Shown here one piece after another: positions 55,823 to 64,000 of a DNA stretch of 64,000 nucleotides (its first letter is position 1; every line of letters starts with the position of its first letter). Origin of the DNA: Oscillibacter valericigenes Sjm18-20 (GTDB lineage Bacteria; Bacillota; Clostridia; Oscillospirales; Oscillospiraceae). The stretch spans positions 3,348,001 through 3,412,000 of the forward strand of contig AP012044.1 of assembly GCA_000283575.1 (NCBI GenBank). Reading direction: 5' to 3'. Position numbers and translations under genes: made by a program. The notes under the pieces are model-generated. The model saw only the letters and a list, made by a program, of their open reading frames with translations. It was not told where the DNA came from and did not search any database.

Positions 55823-56251
55823 TCAAGTTTTCCCTCGAATCTTTGCCCCGCACTTGGGACAGGTGATCTCCACATTTCCCTTGCCCACCGGCACCCGGCA
55901 GATCGTTTTACAGTTCTTGCAGGTGAAATACTTGTGCTCCTTGTCGGCATGGCGCTCCTTCGCGCTCTTGCGGCCGCTTTGAAACTTCCAGCGCAACTGC
56001 ATCCAGCGGCTGTTCTCCTCCCTCCGTTTATAGAGATTCTTTGAAAACATCCGAAAGATTGCCAAAGCCCACAGCGCCATGGCTGCCCAATACAGCACCG
56101 CGCCCGCAACCGGCGCGCGCCGCTGGAGGAACATGGAGACGATGTCCAGTATCAGACAGGTCCAAACCGTCGCCATTCCCAGCTGATCCACGCCGTTGCG
56201 TCCGTACATCAGGCGGACAAATCCATTTTTCAGCCTCTGCATAAACCCCAT
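55823..56251 (-). CDS. Membrane protein with C-terminal zinc ribbon
   Basis: The 142-residue protein has two hydrophobic segments (ATVWTCLILDIVSMFL and AVLYWAAMALWALAIFRMF) and a C-terminal CxxC...CxxC zinc ribbon (CKNCKTICRVPVGKGNVEIT, CPKCG). The domain order is common in Clostridia; function unknown. ATG 56251 has AAGGAG 9 bases upstream. Confidence 0.8.
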   Translation of the reverse strand: MGFMQRLKNGFVRLMYGRNGVDQLGMATVWTCLILDIVSMFLQRRAPVAGAVLYWAAMALWALAIFRMFSKNLYKRREENSRWMQLRWKFQSGRKSAKERHADKEHKYFTCKNCKTICRVPVGKGNVEITCPKCGAKIRGKT

Positions 56252-56512
56252 AGAGGAAGGCTCCTTTTCCAAAAAACATATCCCATCCGGGATTTAGAAT
56301 ATATTTTACTCGCAATTTTCTTTTCTCACAACTATTTCCGATGGAAATTTACAAATTGGTCATTTCTTTCCGTGTCCCAGAGCCGCGGGGGCGTTCTCCA
56401 GCAGCTCAGCCCCCCCTCAGGACGGCAGGAATTTATAATTAAATGTTTATTTCTTTTTCATAGAATGCTATAATAGATTCGTTTAGAAAAACAAAAAAGG
56501 AGTGTATCATCC

Positions 56513-58405
56513 ATGGCAAAGAAACAATTCAAGGCGGAATCCAGGCGGCTGCTGGATCTGATGGTGAACTCCATCTACACCCATCACGAGATTTTCCTCC
56601 GGGAGATCGTCTCCAACGCCAGCGACGCATGCGACAAGCTTTGCTACAAGGCGTTGACCGACGACAGCGTCGGCCTTGGCCGCAAAGATTTCAAAATTGA
56701 GATCAAGGCGGACAAGGACGCCTGCCTTCTCACCGTCTCCGACAACGGCATCGGTATGGACAAAGAGGATCTTGAGAACAACCTGGGCGTCATCGCCTCC
56801 TCCGGGTCTTTCCAGTTCAAACAGGAACTTGGGGACGATGCGAAGGATTCCGACGTCATCGGTCAGTTCGGCGTCGGGTTCTACTCCGCGTTTATGGTCT
56901 CCGACCACATCACGGTGGTGACGAAGAAGTACGGTTCCGACACGGCCTATATGTGGCAGTCCTCAGGCGCGGACGGCTACACCGTCACAGAATGCGAAAA
57001 GGAAAGCGTCGGCACCGACGTCATCATGCACATCCGCCCCGACACCGACGATGAGAAATTCAGCGAGTTTTTGGAGGGCTGGCGTCTTCAGGAGCTGGTG
57101 CGCAAATACTCCGACTACATTCGCTTTCCCATCCGCATGGAGGTCAGCAAAACCCGCAAAAAGGAGGGCTCTCCCGACGACAAGCCGGAATACGAAACTT
57201 ACAGCGAGGTGGAAACTCTGAATTCCATGGTTCCCATCTGGCAGCGGCAGAAATCCAAAGTGAAAAAAGAGGAATACGACAAATTTTATCGGGACAAGTT
57301 CAGCGACTACGCGGAGCCCCAGCGGGTGATCGCGGTGTCCGCCGAGGGAGCGGTGACCTACAAAGCCCTGCTGTTCGTTCCCTCCCAGCAGCCTTTCAAT
57401 TACTACTCCAAGGACTTTGAGGCGGGCTTGCAGCTCTATTCCAGCGGTGTGCTCATCATGGACAAGTGCGCCGACCTCCTGCCGGAATACTTCCGGTTCG
57501 TTCGGGGCGTGGTGGACTCCCCGGACCTGAGTCTGAACATCTCCCGTGAGCTTTTACAGCATGACCGGCAATTAAAGGTGATCGCCGCCAATCTGGATAA
57601 GAAAATCCGAGCCGACCTTTCCAAAATGATGAAGGACGAGCCGGAGGAATACTCCAAATTCTGGAAAAATTTCGGCCGTCAGCTGAAATACGGCGTGGTG
57701 TCCGAATTCGGCGCCCATAAAGAAGATCTCCAGGACCTGTTGCTGTTCTATTCCTCCACGGAGAAAAAGCCGGTGTCTCTGGCGGATTACGTCTCCCGCA
57801 TGAAGGAGGGGCAGGAGAGCATCTATTACGCCGCAGGCGAAACAGTGGAAACCGTTGACCGTCTGCCTCAGCTGGAGGCTCTGAAAGACGCCGGTACGGA
57901 AGTGCTGTACTTTACGGAGGATGTGGACGAATTTACCGCCCAGGCTCTCACAACCTATCGAGAGAAGAAGTTCCTGTCCGCTCTGTCCGGCGACGCCGCC
58001 CCCGCTGGCGAAGGTGAAAAGAAGCCGGAGGAATCCGGCGAAAGCGAGTATAAGTCTGTTTTCGATTTTGTGAAGGAGACTTTGGGCGATCAGGTGAAGG
58101 AGGTCAAGGCATCCAAAATTCTGAAGTCCCACCCCGTCTGCCTCACCGCCGGACCGGGGCTGAGCTTTGAGATGGAGAAATATTTTGCCGTCGTCCAGCC
58201 GGACCAGAAGCTGAAGGCCGACCGTATTTTGGAGCTGAACACCTCCCACCCCGCCTTTTCCGCGCTGGAAAAAGCCGTGTCGGGCGACCCGGAAAAAGCC
58301 AAAAAGTACGCCTCCCTTCTGTATGACCAGGCGCTGCTGATCGCGGGTTTGCCGCTGGATGACCCCTCCGGATATACCGACCTTGTGTGCGAGCTGCTGG
58401 TCTGA
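56513..58405 (+). CDS. htpG: Chaperone protein HtpG (Hsp90)
   Basis: The 630-residue protein shows the Hsp90 ATP-binding motifs (LRELISNA-type LREIVSNASDACDKL; VSDNGIGMDKEDL; GQFGVGFYSAFMV) and the RGVVDSPDLSLNISRELLQ middle-domain motif. It is a complete bacterial Hsp90 folding late-stage clients. AAGGAG precedes the ATG. No CIRCE lies upstream; a TATAAT at about 56470-56475 is the likely -10. Confidence 0.97.
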   Translation: MAKKQFKAESRRLLDLMVNSIYTHHEIFLREIVSNASDACDKLCYKALTDDSVGLGRKDFKIEIKADKDACLLTVSDNGIGMDKEDLENNLGVIASSGSFQFKQELGDDAKDSDVIGQFGVGFYSAFMVSDHITVVTKKYGSDTAYMWQSSGADGYTVTECEKESVGTDVIMHIRPDTDDEKFSEFLEGWRLQELVRKYSDYIRFPIRMEVSKTRKKEGSPDDKPEYETYSEVETLNSMVPIWQRQKSKVKKEEYDKFYRDKFSDYAEPQRVIAVSAEGAVTYKALLFVPSQQPFNYYSKDFEAGLQLYSSGVLIMDKCADLLPEYFRFVRGVVDSPDLSLNISRELLQHDRQLKVIAANLDKKIRADLSKMMKDEPEEYSKFWKNFGRQLKYGVVSEFGAHKEDLQDLLLFYSSTEKKPVSLADYVSRMKEGQESIYYAAGETVETVDRLPQLEALKDAGTEVLYFTEDVDEFTAQALTTYREKKFLSALSGDAAPAGEGEKKPEESGESEYKSVFDFVKETLGDQVKEVKASKILKSHPVCLTAGPGLSFEMEKYFAVVQPDQKLKADRILELNTSHPAFSALEKAVSGDPEKAKKYASLLYDQALLIAGLPLDDPSGYTDLVCELLV

Positions 58406-58502
58406 TTTTACCTTAAAAAAACACCGCTCTGCGTCGTCAGGTTCCATATCCTTCGTTTCCTCTTTTCGGCGGGGACTCGCTTGTTCCCTCGCCTCTCCCT
58501 TT

Positions 58503-58542
58503 CCCGCAAAACCCGTTCCACCGGGTTTTGCGGGATACTTTT
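58503..58542 (+). terminator. Terminator after htpG
   Basis: CCCGCAAAACCCG pairs perfectly over 13 bp with CGGGTTTTGCGGG, loop TTCCAC, followed by ATACTTTTCT. The remaining 58406-58703 holds no other gene. Confidence 0.75.
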
Positions 58543-58703
58543 CTACCACGCAGGCTCAGCCGGGCACTCGATTTGATTAGAGGCGGACGTCGCTTCCGGC
58601 TTTGTGAGTTGGCCTAAAAGGGTGTATCATCAAGGTGTTCTTTTCTGCATAGACCGGAGTATGGAGGTTTGGGGCAATCATGCCCAAAGAGAGGAGGAAC
58701 GCC

Positions 58704-59699
58704 ATGGTGGCTGTATTCTTAGGCGCGCTGCCCGAGGAAACCGGGCCGGACCCCTGCTGCCGTTTTCGGGCGGACGGGGTCGAACGATGTCTGCGCGTCT
58801 CCTCCGCCGGAGATTTTCTGCTGCAAAACACGCTTCAAATCGACAGGACCTATGAGCTTGAGGTTACATGCGGGCTCGTCAACGCCGTCCGGATCTGCGG
58901 AAAACCGCCGCTGAAAGCCGCGCCGTCAAAGGCCGTCCCCGGCCTGCGGACGCTGAAAAACCTGCTGGACACCGCCATGACGCCTCTGGGGCAGACGCTG
59001 TATGTCTATGGCGGCGGCTGGAACTGGCAGGACACCGGCGCGGGGCCGCAGGCGGTCTCCGTCGGTCCCGCAGCGGAGTGGTCCTCATTTTTCCAGGTGC
59101 AGAACGGATATTACTGCTACCGTGACTGCTATCCCGCCGGCGGGCGGAATTCTTACTACTACGCGGGGCTGGACTGCTCCGGGTATCTTGGCTGGACCGT
59201 ATACAATACGCTCCACAACAAAAGCGGCCTTTCCGGGTATGTCTGCCCCGCCCGGCGGATGGCCCGCAACTTTGCCCATCGGGACTGGGGCCGCTGGATG
59301 GAACGGGCAGACGGCCTCCGTCCGGGAGATGTGTGCAGCATGGCGGGACACGTCTGGCTGTGTATGGGGATCTGCGGCGACGGCAGTATTCTGCTGGCCC
59401 ACTCCACGCCCTCAGAAAGCCGCGTTGGCTGTCCCGGCGGAGGCGTCCAGCTCAGTGCGCTGTCAGCCGCCGCGGACGGCTGCGCGGCGCTGGCTTTGGC
59501 GGAAGAGGCTATGAAACGGCTTTGTCCCGCATGGTACCGGCGCTACGCGCCGGTGCAAAAGTCCTATGCCGCCTATACGGATTTCTCCGGCGGCGTGTTC
59601 CGCTGGGCGCTGGACGGCAGCGGCGTCCTCACCGACCCGGACGGCTATGCGGCGCTTTCCGCGGCGGAAATCCTGAAGCGGCTGTCTGGCGGCGCGTAA
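58704..59699 (+). CDS. NlpC/P60-like cell-wall hydrolase, cytoplasmic or atypical
   Basis: The 331-residue protein has an NlpC/P60-like core. Cys in LDCSGYLGWTVYN (near residue 155), His in PGDVCSMAGHVWLCMGI and AHSTP are the likely catalytic positions. Such enzymes cleave peptidoglycan peptides. No signal peptide or cell-wall binding domain is visible, unusual for a secreted hydrolase. ATG 58704 follows AGGAGG by 6 bases, so it is preferred to 58680. It may act on the spore or be exported another way. Confidence 0.75.
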   Translation: MVAVFLGALPEETGPDPCCRFRADGVERCLRVSSAGDFLLQNTLQIDRTYELEVTCGLVNAVRICGKPPLKAAPSKAVPGLRTLKNLLDTAMTPLGQTLYVYGGGWNWQDTGAGPQAVSVGPAAEWSSFFQVQNGYYCYRDCYPAGGRNSYYYAGLDCSGYLGWTVYNTLHNKSGLSGYVCPARRMARNFAHRDWGRWMERADGLRPGDVCSMAGHVWLCMGICGDGSILLAHSTPSESRVGCPGGGVQLSALSAAADGCAALALAEEAMKRLCPAWYRRYAPVQKSYAAYTDFSGGVFRWALDGSGVLTDPDGYAALSAAEILKRLSGGA

Positions 59700-59786
59700 G
59701 GAATCTGCGGAAAATTTGAGTGCTCAAGCACACGCAATTCATAAACGCATGGCAGCAGGAGGCTTTCCGGCATTTCATATCGCAAA

Positions 59787-59826
59787 AAAAGTTCCCATCT
59801 CTTTTGAAAAGAGATGGGAACTTTTC
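59787..59826. terminator. Bidirectional terminator between convergent genes
   Basis: AAAAGTTCCCATCTCTTTT pairs with AAAAGAGATGGGAACTTTT; both flanks are A/T-rich. It serves the NlpC/P60-like gene and pgsA. Confidence 0.85.
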
Positions 59827-60348
59827 TCACATGGACCGAAACACGTCCTTATTTTTCATAAAATACTCCACGCCGGAGTACAGCGTGGTCAGTACGATCA
59901 CCCACACGCAGACGGTGTTCACCACCGCCGGAATGGGCAGGAACATCAGCACTACACAGACCATGGTAGAAGCCGTCTTCACCTTGCCGGACCACCCGGC
60001 GGCGATGACCCGCCCAGCGTCGGATGCCAACATTCTCAGGCCGCTGACGGCAAACTCACGGCAAATAACAATCAGCAGCGCCCAGGCGGGCATCTGCCCA
60101 ATCTCCACAAACCAGAGCATGGCGGCAGTGACCAGCATCTTGTCCGCCAGAGGGTCTGCAAACTTGCCGAAGTCCGTGACCAGGTTTCTGGCTCGGGCGA
60201 TCTTTCCGTCCAGCAGATCGGTCAGGCTGGCGAGAATAAAGAGAACCAACGCCACATAATTCGCACCGGGAAACCCCCAGTGCAACACAACCATAAACGC
60301 GGGAATCAGAAAAATGCGCAAGACCGTTAGTTTATTGGGTAAATTCAC
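59827..60348 (-). CDS. pgsA: Phosphatidylglycerophosphate synthase
   Basis: The 173-residue integral membrane enzyme joins CDP-diacylglycerol and glycerol-3-phosphate. It carries the CDP-alcohol phosphatidyltransferase motif D-x2-DG-x2-AR-x8-G-x3-D-x3-D (DLLDGKIARARN, FGKFADPLADK). Several hydrophobic segments follow. It starts at GTG with GGAGTGAAG upstream and follows rimO by 6 bp, so both are cotranscribed. Confidence 0.95.
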   Translation of the reverse strand: MNLPNKLTVLRIFLIPAFMVVLHWGFPGANYVALVLFILASLTDLLDGKIARARNLVTDFGKFADPLADKMLVTAAMLWFVEIGQMPAWALLIVICREFAVSGLRMLASDAGRVIAAGWSGKVKTASTMVCVVLMFLPIPAVVNTVCVWVIVLTTLYSGVEYFMKNKDVFRSM

Positions 60349-60354
60349 GGGACT

Positions 60355-61671
60355 TCACTCCTTTTCTCCCGTCAGCTCGCCGTCCATGGTCCCGGTGAGG
60401 CGGACGCCCACAAACGTCCCCGGCTGAACCTGATCCGCATGAAACCAGATGCGCCCGTCGATGTCAGGGGACTCCGAGTAGCTCCGTCCGTAGTAAAGCT
60501 GGGACTGGGAATCGAATCCCTCGCACAGCACCTCCCGGACAGTACCTAAAACGGATTCGTTGTATCCGTCGATCACGTCGGACTGTACATCCACCAGAAG
60601 CTCTGCCCGATGCCTGGTCTCCTCCGCATCCACGTGGTCCATCTTGGCGGCCGGAGTCCCTTCCTCCGGAGAAAACGGAAACACGCCCGCCCGCTCGATC
60701 TTCGTCTCCCGCAGAAATTCACACAGTTCCTCGAAGGCTGCGTCATCCTCCAGCGGCAAGCCCGCGATAATGCTGGTGCGCAGCACCAGACCGGGAATCT
60801 TCTCCCGGAGCTTTGCCAGCAACGTCATAAGCTCCGCCTTGGTGTCCCGGCGGTTCATGGCCTTTAAGATCGCATCATTGCAGTGCTGGATCGGAAGGTC
60901 GATATACTTTAAAATCTTCGGCTCCGCCGCGATGGTTTCGATCAGCTCGTCCGTAATCTCGTCCGGATAGAGGTAGTGGAGCCGGATCCAGTGGAAGTTC
61001 AGCTTGCACAGTTCCCGCAGAAGATGAGCCAGCTCGTGCTTCCCCGTCAGGTCCGTACCGTACCGGGTGATATCCTGCGCAATGACAATCAATTCCTTTA
61101 CGCCCCGGTCCGTAAGGCCCCGGGCCTCTTCCAGCAAGTGCTCCATGGGGCGGCTGCGGTACTTGCCCCGCAAGGAGGGAATCACGCAGTAGGCGCAGTG
61201 ATTATCACAGCCCTCCGCGATACGCAGATATGCGTACCATGGCGGCGTGGACAGCACCCGGTCCCCCTCCTGTTCCGCCGTGTGAATACTTCCGAAACGG
61301 CAGGGCCGCTCCCCGGCCATCACCGCGTCCACAGCGACGGCAATGTCGCCGTAGCTGCCGGTGCCCAGAATACCGTCCACCTCCGGCAGCTCACCCAGCA
61401 CGTCCTCCTGATACCGCTGGGCCATACAGCCGGTGACGAGAATTTTTTTCAGCTTTCCCGCCTTTTTCAGCTCCGCCATCTTAAGAATATGGTCAATGGC
61501 CTCCTCGCAGGCGGAGGCCAGAAAGCCGCAGGTGTTTACCACCGCCACGTCCGCTCCGGCGGGGTCGGCGGCGACGGTGTGTCCCGCCGCCGTGACCGTG
61601 GCCATCATCTGTTCGCAGTTCACCTGATTTTTCGCACAGCCCAGAGAGATAAACGCAACACTGTAACTCAA
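60355..61671 (-). CDS. rimO: Ribosomal protein S12 methylthiotransferase RimO
   Basis: The 438-residue radical-SAM enzyme has an N-terminal UPF0004 domain (SLGCAKNQVNCEQMM), the radical SAM CxxxCxxC in CDNHCAYCVIP and a C-terminal TRAM domain. It adds a methylthio group to an aspartate of S12. The true start is TTG 61671 (MSYSVAFISLGCAKN), as GGAGG sits 7 bases upstream; the frame to 61719 is longer than the family. GADVAVVNTCGF supports RimO rather than MiaB. Confidence 0.94.
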   Translation of the reverse strand: MSYSVAFISLGCAKNQVNCEQMMATVTAAGHTVAADPAGADVAVVNTCGFLASACEEAIDHILKMAELKKAGKLKKILVTGCMAQRYQEDVLGELPEVDGILGTGSYGDIAVAVDAVMAGERPCRFGSIHTAEQEGDRVLSTPPWYAYLRIAEGCDNHCAYCVIPSLRGKYRSRPMEHLLEEARGLTDRGVKELIVIAQDITRYGTDLTGKHELAHLLRELCKLNFHWIRLHYLYPDEITDELIETIAAEPKILKYIDLPIQHCNDAILKAMNRRDTKAELMTLLAKLREKIPGLVLRTSIIAGLPLEDDAAFEELCEFLRETKIERAGVFPFSPEEGTPAAKMDHVDAEETRHRAELLVDVQSDVIDGYNESVLGTVREVLCEGFDSQSQLYYGRSYSESPDIDGRIWFHADQVQPGTFVGVRLTGTMDGELTGEKE

Positions 61672-61767
61672 AATACTTCCTCCAATGCTTGGGTTTTGAT
61701 TCCTTGGGACCGCGCCCAAAGGGGCATTCGCTCCGGCAGAGCCGCTTCGCGGCGATGCCGGACTATT

Positions 61768-62400
61768 TCAAAGGCGGCCGCTATCCTCCACCGAAAGCTC
61801 TGTCCACTCCGCAAGCCCCGCTTTTATGTCACTCCAGCCAAAACCCCGACGGGCCAGAGCGTCGGCGGCGCGCCTGCGCTCCCGCTCGTCCGGCAGCCCC
61901 TTGCGGAAACGGTCCCGGAGATATGCTTCGATCAGCTCCACCGGGTCCGGGGCGGCGTCCATGGCCTCCTCCCACAGGTCCCGGTGGATACCGTGCCTAA
62001 AAAGCTCGTCCCGATAGTGGCCGGGACCGTACCCCAGATCCGCGCTGTGCCGCACCAGCAGCGCGGCATACTCCGCGTCGTTCAGAGCGCCGATGGCCTC
62101 CAGCCATTCGGCGGCGTACCGCGCCTCCGTCTGAGAAGCGCCTTTCTCAGCCAATTTCCGCTCCAGATCCCGGCGGGACATGGCCCGCCGCCCGATCATG
62201 GCGGCGGCCCTGGCCTTTGCGTCGGAGCCGGAGGCGGCGTTTTTCAGGCGTTCCAGCGTCTCACTGTCCAAATCATCTCCGGCCCGGAGGCCGAAGTCCA
62301 GCAGTTCCTGCTCCGTGACTTTCAGAAGGGACCCGTCCTCCAAAAACACCAGGACACGGCGGTCAACATGCTTTGAGCGCTCCAGGCGGTCAATTTTCAT
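61768..62400 (-). CDS. recX: Regulatory protein RecX
   Basis: The 210-residue protein has the RecX three-helix repeats ([50 protein letters not shown]). RecX inhibits RecA filament growth. Its ATG overlaps the recA stop by 11 bp, the typical recA-recX arrangement. rimO follows after about 96 bp. Confidence 0.9.
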   Translation of the reverse strand: MKIDRLERSKHVDRRVLVFLEDGSLLKVTEQELLDFGLRAGDDLDSETLERLKNAASGSDAKARAAAMIGRRAMSRRDLERKLAEKGASQTEARYAAEWLEAIGALNDAEYAALLVRHSADLGYGPGHYRDELFRHGIHRDLWEEAMDAAPDPVELIEAYLRDRFRKGLPDERERRRAADALARRGFGWSDIKAGLAEWTELSVEDSGRL

Positions 62401-63511
62401 CGTTGAAATCGTCGGCGGTCACATCCACCGCCCGACCCGCGGCCTTAGCGGCGGCCCGGGACTGGCCGGTCAGCAGCTTATCAAAATTTTTGCGGATATC
62501 CGCATCCAGCTGCTCTGCCACCTCCGGATTGTTTTTGAGATAATTTTTCGCGGCGTCCCGGCCCTGACCGATGCGGGTCTCGCCCATGGAGAACCAGGAC
62601 CCGGCCTTCTGCACCAGATCCAGTTTCACGCCCAGATCAATCAGCTCGCCGTAGCGCGAGATACCCTCGCCATACATGATGTCGAATTCGGCCTCCCGGA
62701 ACGGGGGCGCCATTTTATTTTTCACCACTTTGGCGCGGGTGCGGTTGCCGATGAGCTCCGAGCCGTTTTTCAGAGCCTCAATCCGGCGCACGTCGATGCG
62801 GACGGAGGCATAGAACTTCAGGGCGCGGCCGCCGGTGGTGACCTCGGGATTACCGTACACGACGCCCACCTTTTCCCGCAGCTGGTTGATGAAAATGACG
62901 ATGCAGTTGGTCTTGCCGATAGCGCCGGTAAGCTTTCGCAGGGCCTGACTCATCAGCCGCGCCTGAAGGCCCACATAGCTGTCGCCCATATCGCCCTCAA
63001 TCTCCGCCCTGGGAACCAGGGCTGCCACGCTGTCCACCACCACTACATCGATGGCGCCAGAGCGCACCAGCGCCTCGGTGATTTCCAGAGCCTGTTCGCC
63101 GGTGTCCGGTTGGGAGATCAGCATGTTTTCAATGTCCACGCCCAGCGCCCGGGCATAGGTGGGGTCCAGCGCGTGCTCGGCGTCCACAAAGGCCACCTCA
63201 CCGCCCTTTTTCTGGGCCTGAGCCACCACATGGAGGGCCAGCGTGGTCTTGCCGGAGGACTCCGGCCCGTAGATCTCAATGATGCGGCCCTTGGGAAGGC
63301 CCCCGATGCCAAGCGCCAGATCCAGCGACAGCGACCCGGTGGAAATGGTGTCGATCTCCAGGTTCGCCCGGTCGCCCAGACGCATGATGGCCCCCTTGCC
63401 ATAGGCTTTTTCAATCTGGGAAATGGCGGTCTTGATGGCCTGCTCCTTGTCCGACGCCGGCTCCGCTTTCTTATCCGGCAGCGAGGACGCCGCCGCTTTA
63501 TCTTTTGCCAT
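62390..63511 (-). CDS. recA: Recombinase RecA
   Basis: The 373-residue RecA has Walker [17 protein letters not shown], Walker [13 protein letters not shown] and the L2-type motif ([20 protein letters not shown]). It drives homologous recombination and LexA cleavage. AAGGAGG precedes the ATG. No clear LexA box was found in the 120 bp upstream. Confidence 0.98.
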   Translation of the reverse strand: MAKDKAAASSLPDKKAEPASDKEQAIKTAISQIEKAYGKGAIMRLGDRANLEIDTISTGSLSLDLALGIGGLPKGRIIEIYGPESSGKTTLALHVVAQAQKKGGEVAFVDAEHALDPTYARALGVDIENMLISQPDTGEQALEITEALVRSGAIDVVVVDSVAALVPRAEIEGDMGDSYVGLQARLMSQALRKLTGAIGKTNCIVIFINQLREKVGVVYGNPEVTTGGRALKFYASVRIDVRRIEALKNGSELIGNRTRAKVVKNKMAPPFREAEFDIMYGEGISRYGELIDLGVKLDLVQKAGSWFSMGETRIGQGRDAAKNYLKNNPEVAEQLDADIRKNFDKLLTGQSRAAAKAAGRAVDVTADDFNDEN

Positions 63512-63631
63512 GCTCTCTTCCTCCTTGTTTTTCAGGCGATGCTCTTATATCCTTTGAGGTTTAGACAAAACACATAATTCAGTTTAGACTGTTCTCTTTC
63601 GATCTCCACCGCCCGCTTGCCCGAATACGTC

Positions 63632-64000
63632 TCAAACCGACGTACACAGTGTCCCGAACACAACGCGTGGGGTGTCGTTGGTGTCCTTCACCACCTGGAT
63701 ATCCCCAAAACCAACGGAGCGCATGATTCGCAGGACACGGTCCGCCTGACCAGCGCCCACCTCGAAATACAGCCGCCCACCGGGGGAAAGCGCCTGACGC
63801 CACTTCTCCACGATATCCCGGTAGAAATCCAGTCCGTCCTCCCCTCCGTCCAGCGCCAGACGGGGCTCGTAGTCCCGCACCGCCGGGTCCAGCGTATCAA
63901 TATCTCCGGCAGGTATGTAGGGGGGATTGGACACGATGCACCGGAACTCTCCCAGCGCGGGCGAGGGCTTTCGGCGCGCATCGATCTGCATGGAGACCGC
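63632..64000 (-). CDS. prmC: Release factor glutamine methyltransferase PrmC, C-terminal part
   Basis: Only the C-terminal 122 residues are present; the frame continues past the right edge. The catalytic NPPY motif is visible in CIVSNPPYIPAGDID, followed by EPRLALDGGEDGLDFYRDI, typical of PrmC/HemK. It methylates the GGQ glutamine of release factors 1 and 2. The stop is at 63632, 120 bp before the recA start. Confidence 0.9.
   Translation of the reverse strand, partial: AVSMQIDARRKPSPALGEFRCIVSNPPYIPAGDIDTLDPAVRDYEPRLALDGGEDGLDFYRDIVEKWRQALSPGGRLYFEVGAGQADRVLRIMRSVGFGDIQVVKDTNDTPRVVFGTLCTSV

Noticed and set aside
63512-63631. LexA box upstream of recA
   Set aside because: No GAAC-N4-GTTC-type site was found; TCTAAAC copies occur, but they are not a known operator.

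Overview
The window looks like chromosomal DNA of a spore-forming, low-oxygen Firmicute of the Clostridia, most likely an Oscillospiraceae/Ruminococcaceae-type gut bacterium. Supporting points are the CIRCE-controlled groESL, the sporulation genes ylbJ, yqfC and yqfD, GlgD paired with GlgC, AGGAGG-type ribosome binding sites, frequent GTG/TTG starts and a GC-rich coding style. The genus is not resolved from sequence alone.

Layout. 1-3527 (all minus): a truncated acylating-type aldehyde dehydrogenase, a thiamine-diphosphate (ThDP) enzyme and a LysR regulator, a probable small catabolic locus. 3528-8260: an accessory patch with a decayed coding remnant, a complete IS21-family element (4331-6390) with recognisable terminal repeats but no target duplication, and remnants of an integrative element (a winged-helix protein, a gene split at a T7 slippery run, a small ORF). 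It ends against a Met-Glu-Val tRNA cluster (8333-8671) with its own promoter. 8835-10863: groEL and groES with CIRCE. 10900-11620 holds only decayed-looking coding. 11625-18528: an RNA methyltransferase, NfeD and SPFH, XdhC, dCMP deaminase and a pyruvyltransferase/FrhB fusion. 18585-20491: an NhaC-family transporter under a lysine riboswitch. 20545-25705: DUF523, DUF3783, a Nudix enzyme, an amino-acid permease, MreB, ComF and an XRE regulator. 25868-32874: ylbJ, yqfC-yqfD-phoH-ybeY, two small membrane proteins and recD2. 33134-40815: a nucleoside uptake and salvage block (BMP lipoprotein, three ABC genes, deoD, deoC, a metallo-hydrolase). 41024-45248: a secreted trypsin-like protease, a coiled-coil protein, a DEAD-box helicase and a DUF2975/XRE pair.

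45258-46873: an IS1182-type element that landed exactly in a rho-independent terminator and duplicated it as a perfect 23-bp target repeat. 46892-55550: a complete glycogen operon, glgB-glgC-glgD-glgA-glgP, in which GlgB and GlgA carry lysine/alanine/proline-rich C-terminal tails. 55823-64000: a zinc-ribbon membrane protein, htpG, an NlpC/P60-like hydrolase, pgsA, rimO, recX, recA and the C-terminal end of prmC.

Working together: the BMP/ABC proteins import nucleosides that DeoD and DeoC break down; the Glg proteins make and mobilise glycogen; RecA with RecX, plus RecD2, act in recombination; YlbJ, YqfC and YqfD belong to sporulation. I did not find a clear new defence or biosynthetic system. 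The least ordinary items are the terminator-targeted transposon, the possible programmed frameshift at 7432-7438, the tailed glycogen enzymes, the pyruvyltransferase/FrhB fusion and the ThDP/aldehyde dehydrogenase locus.
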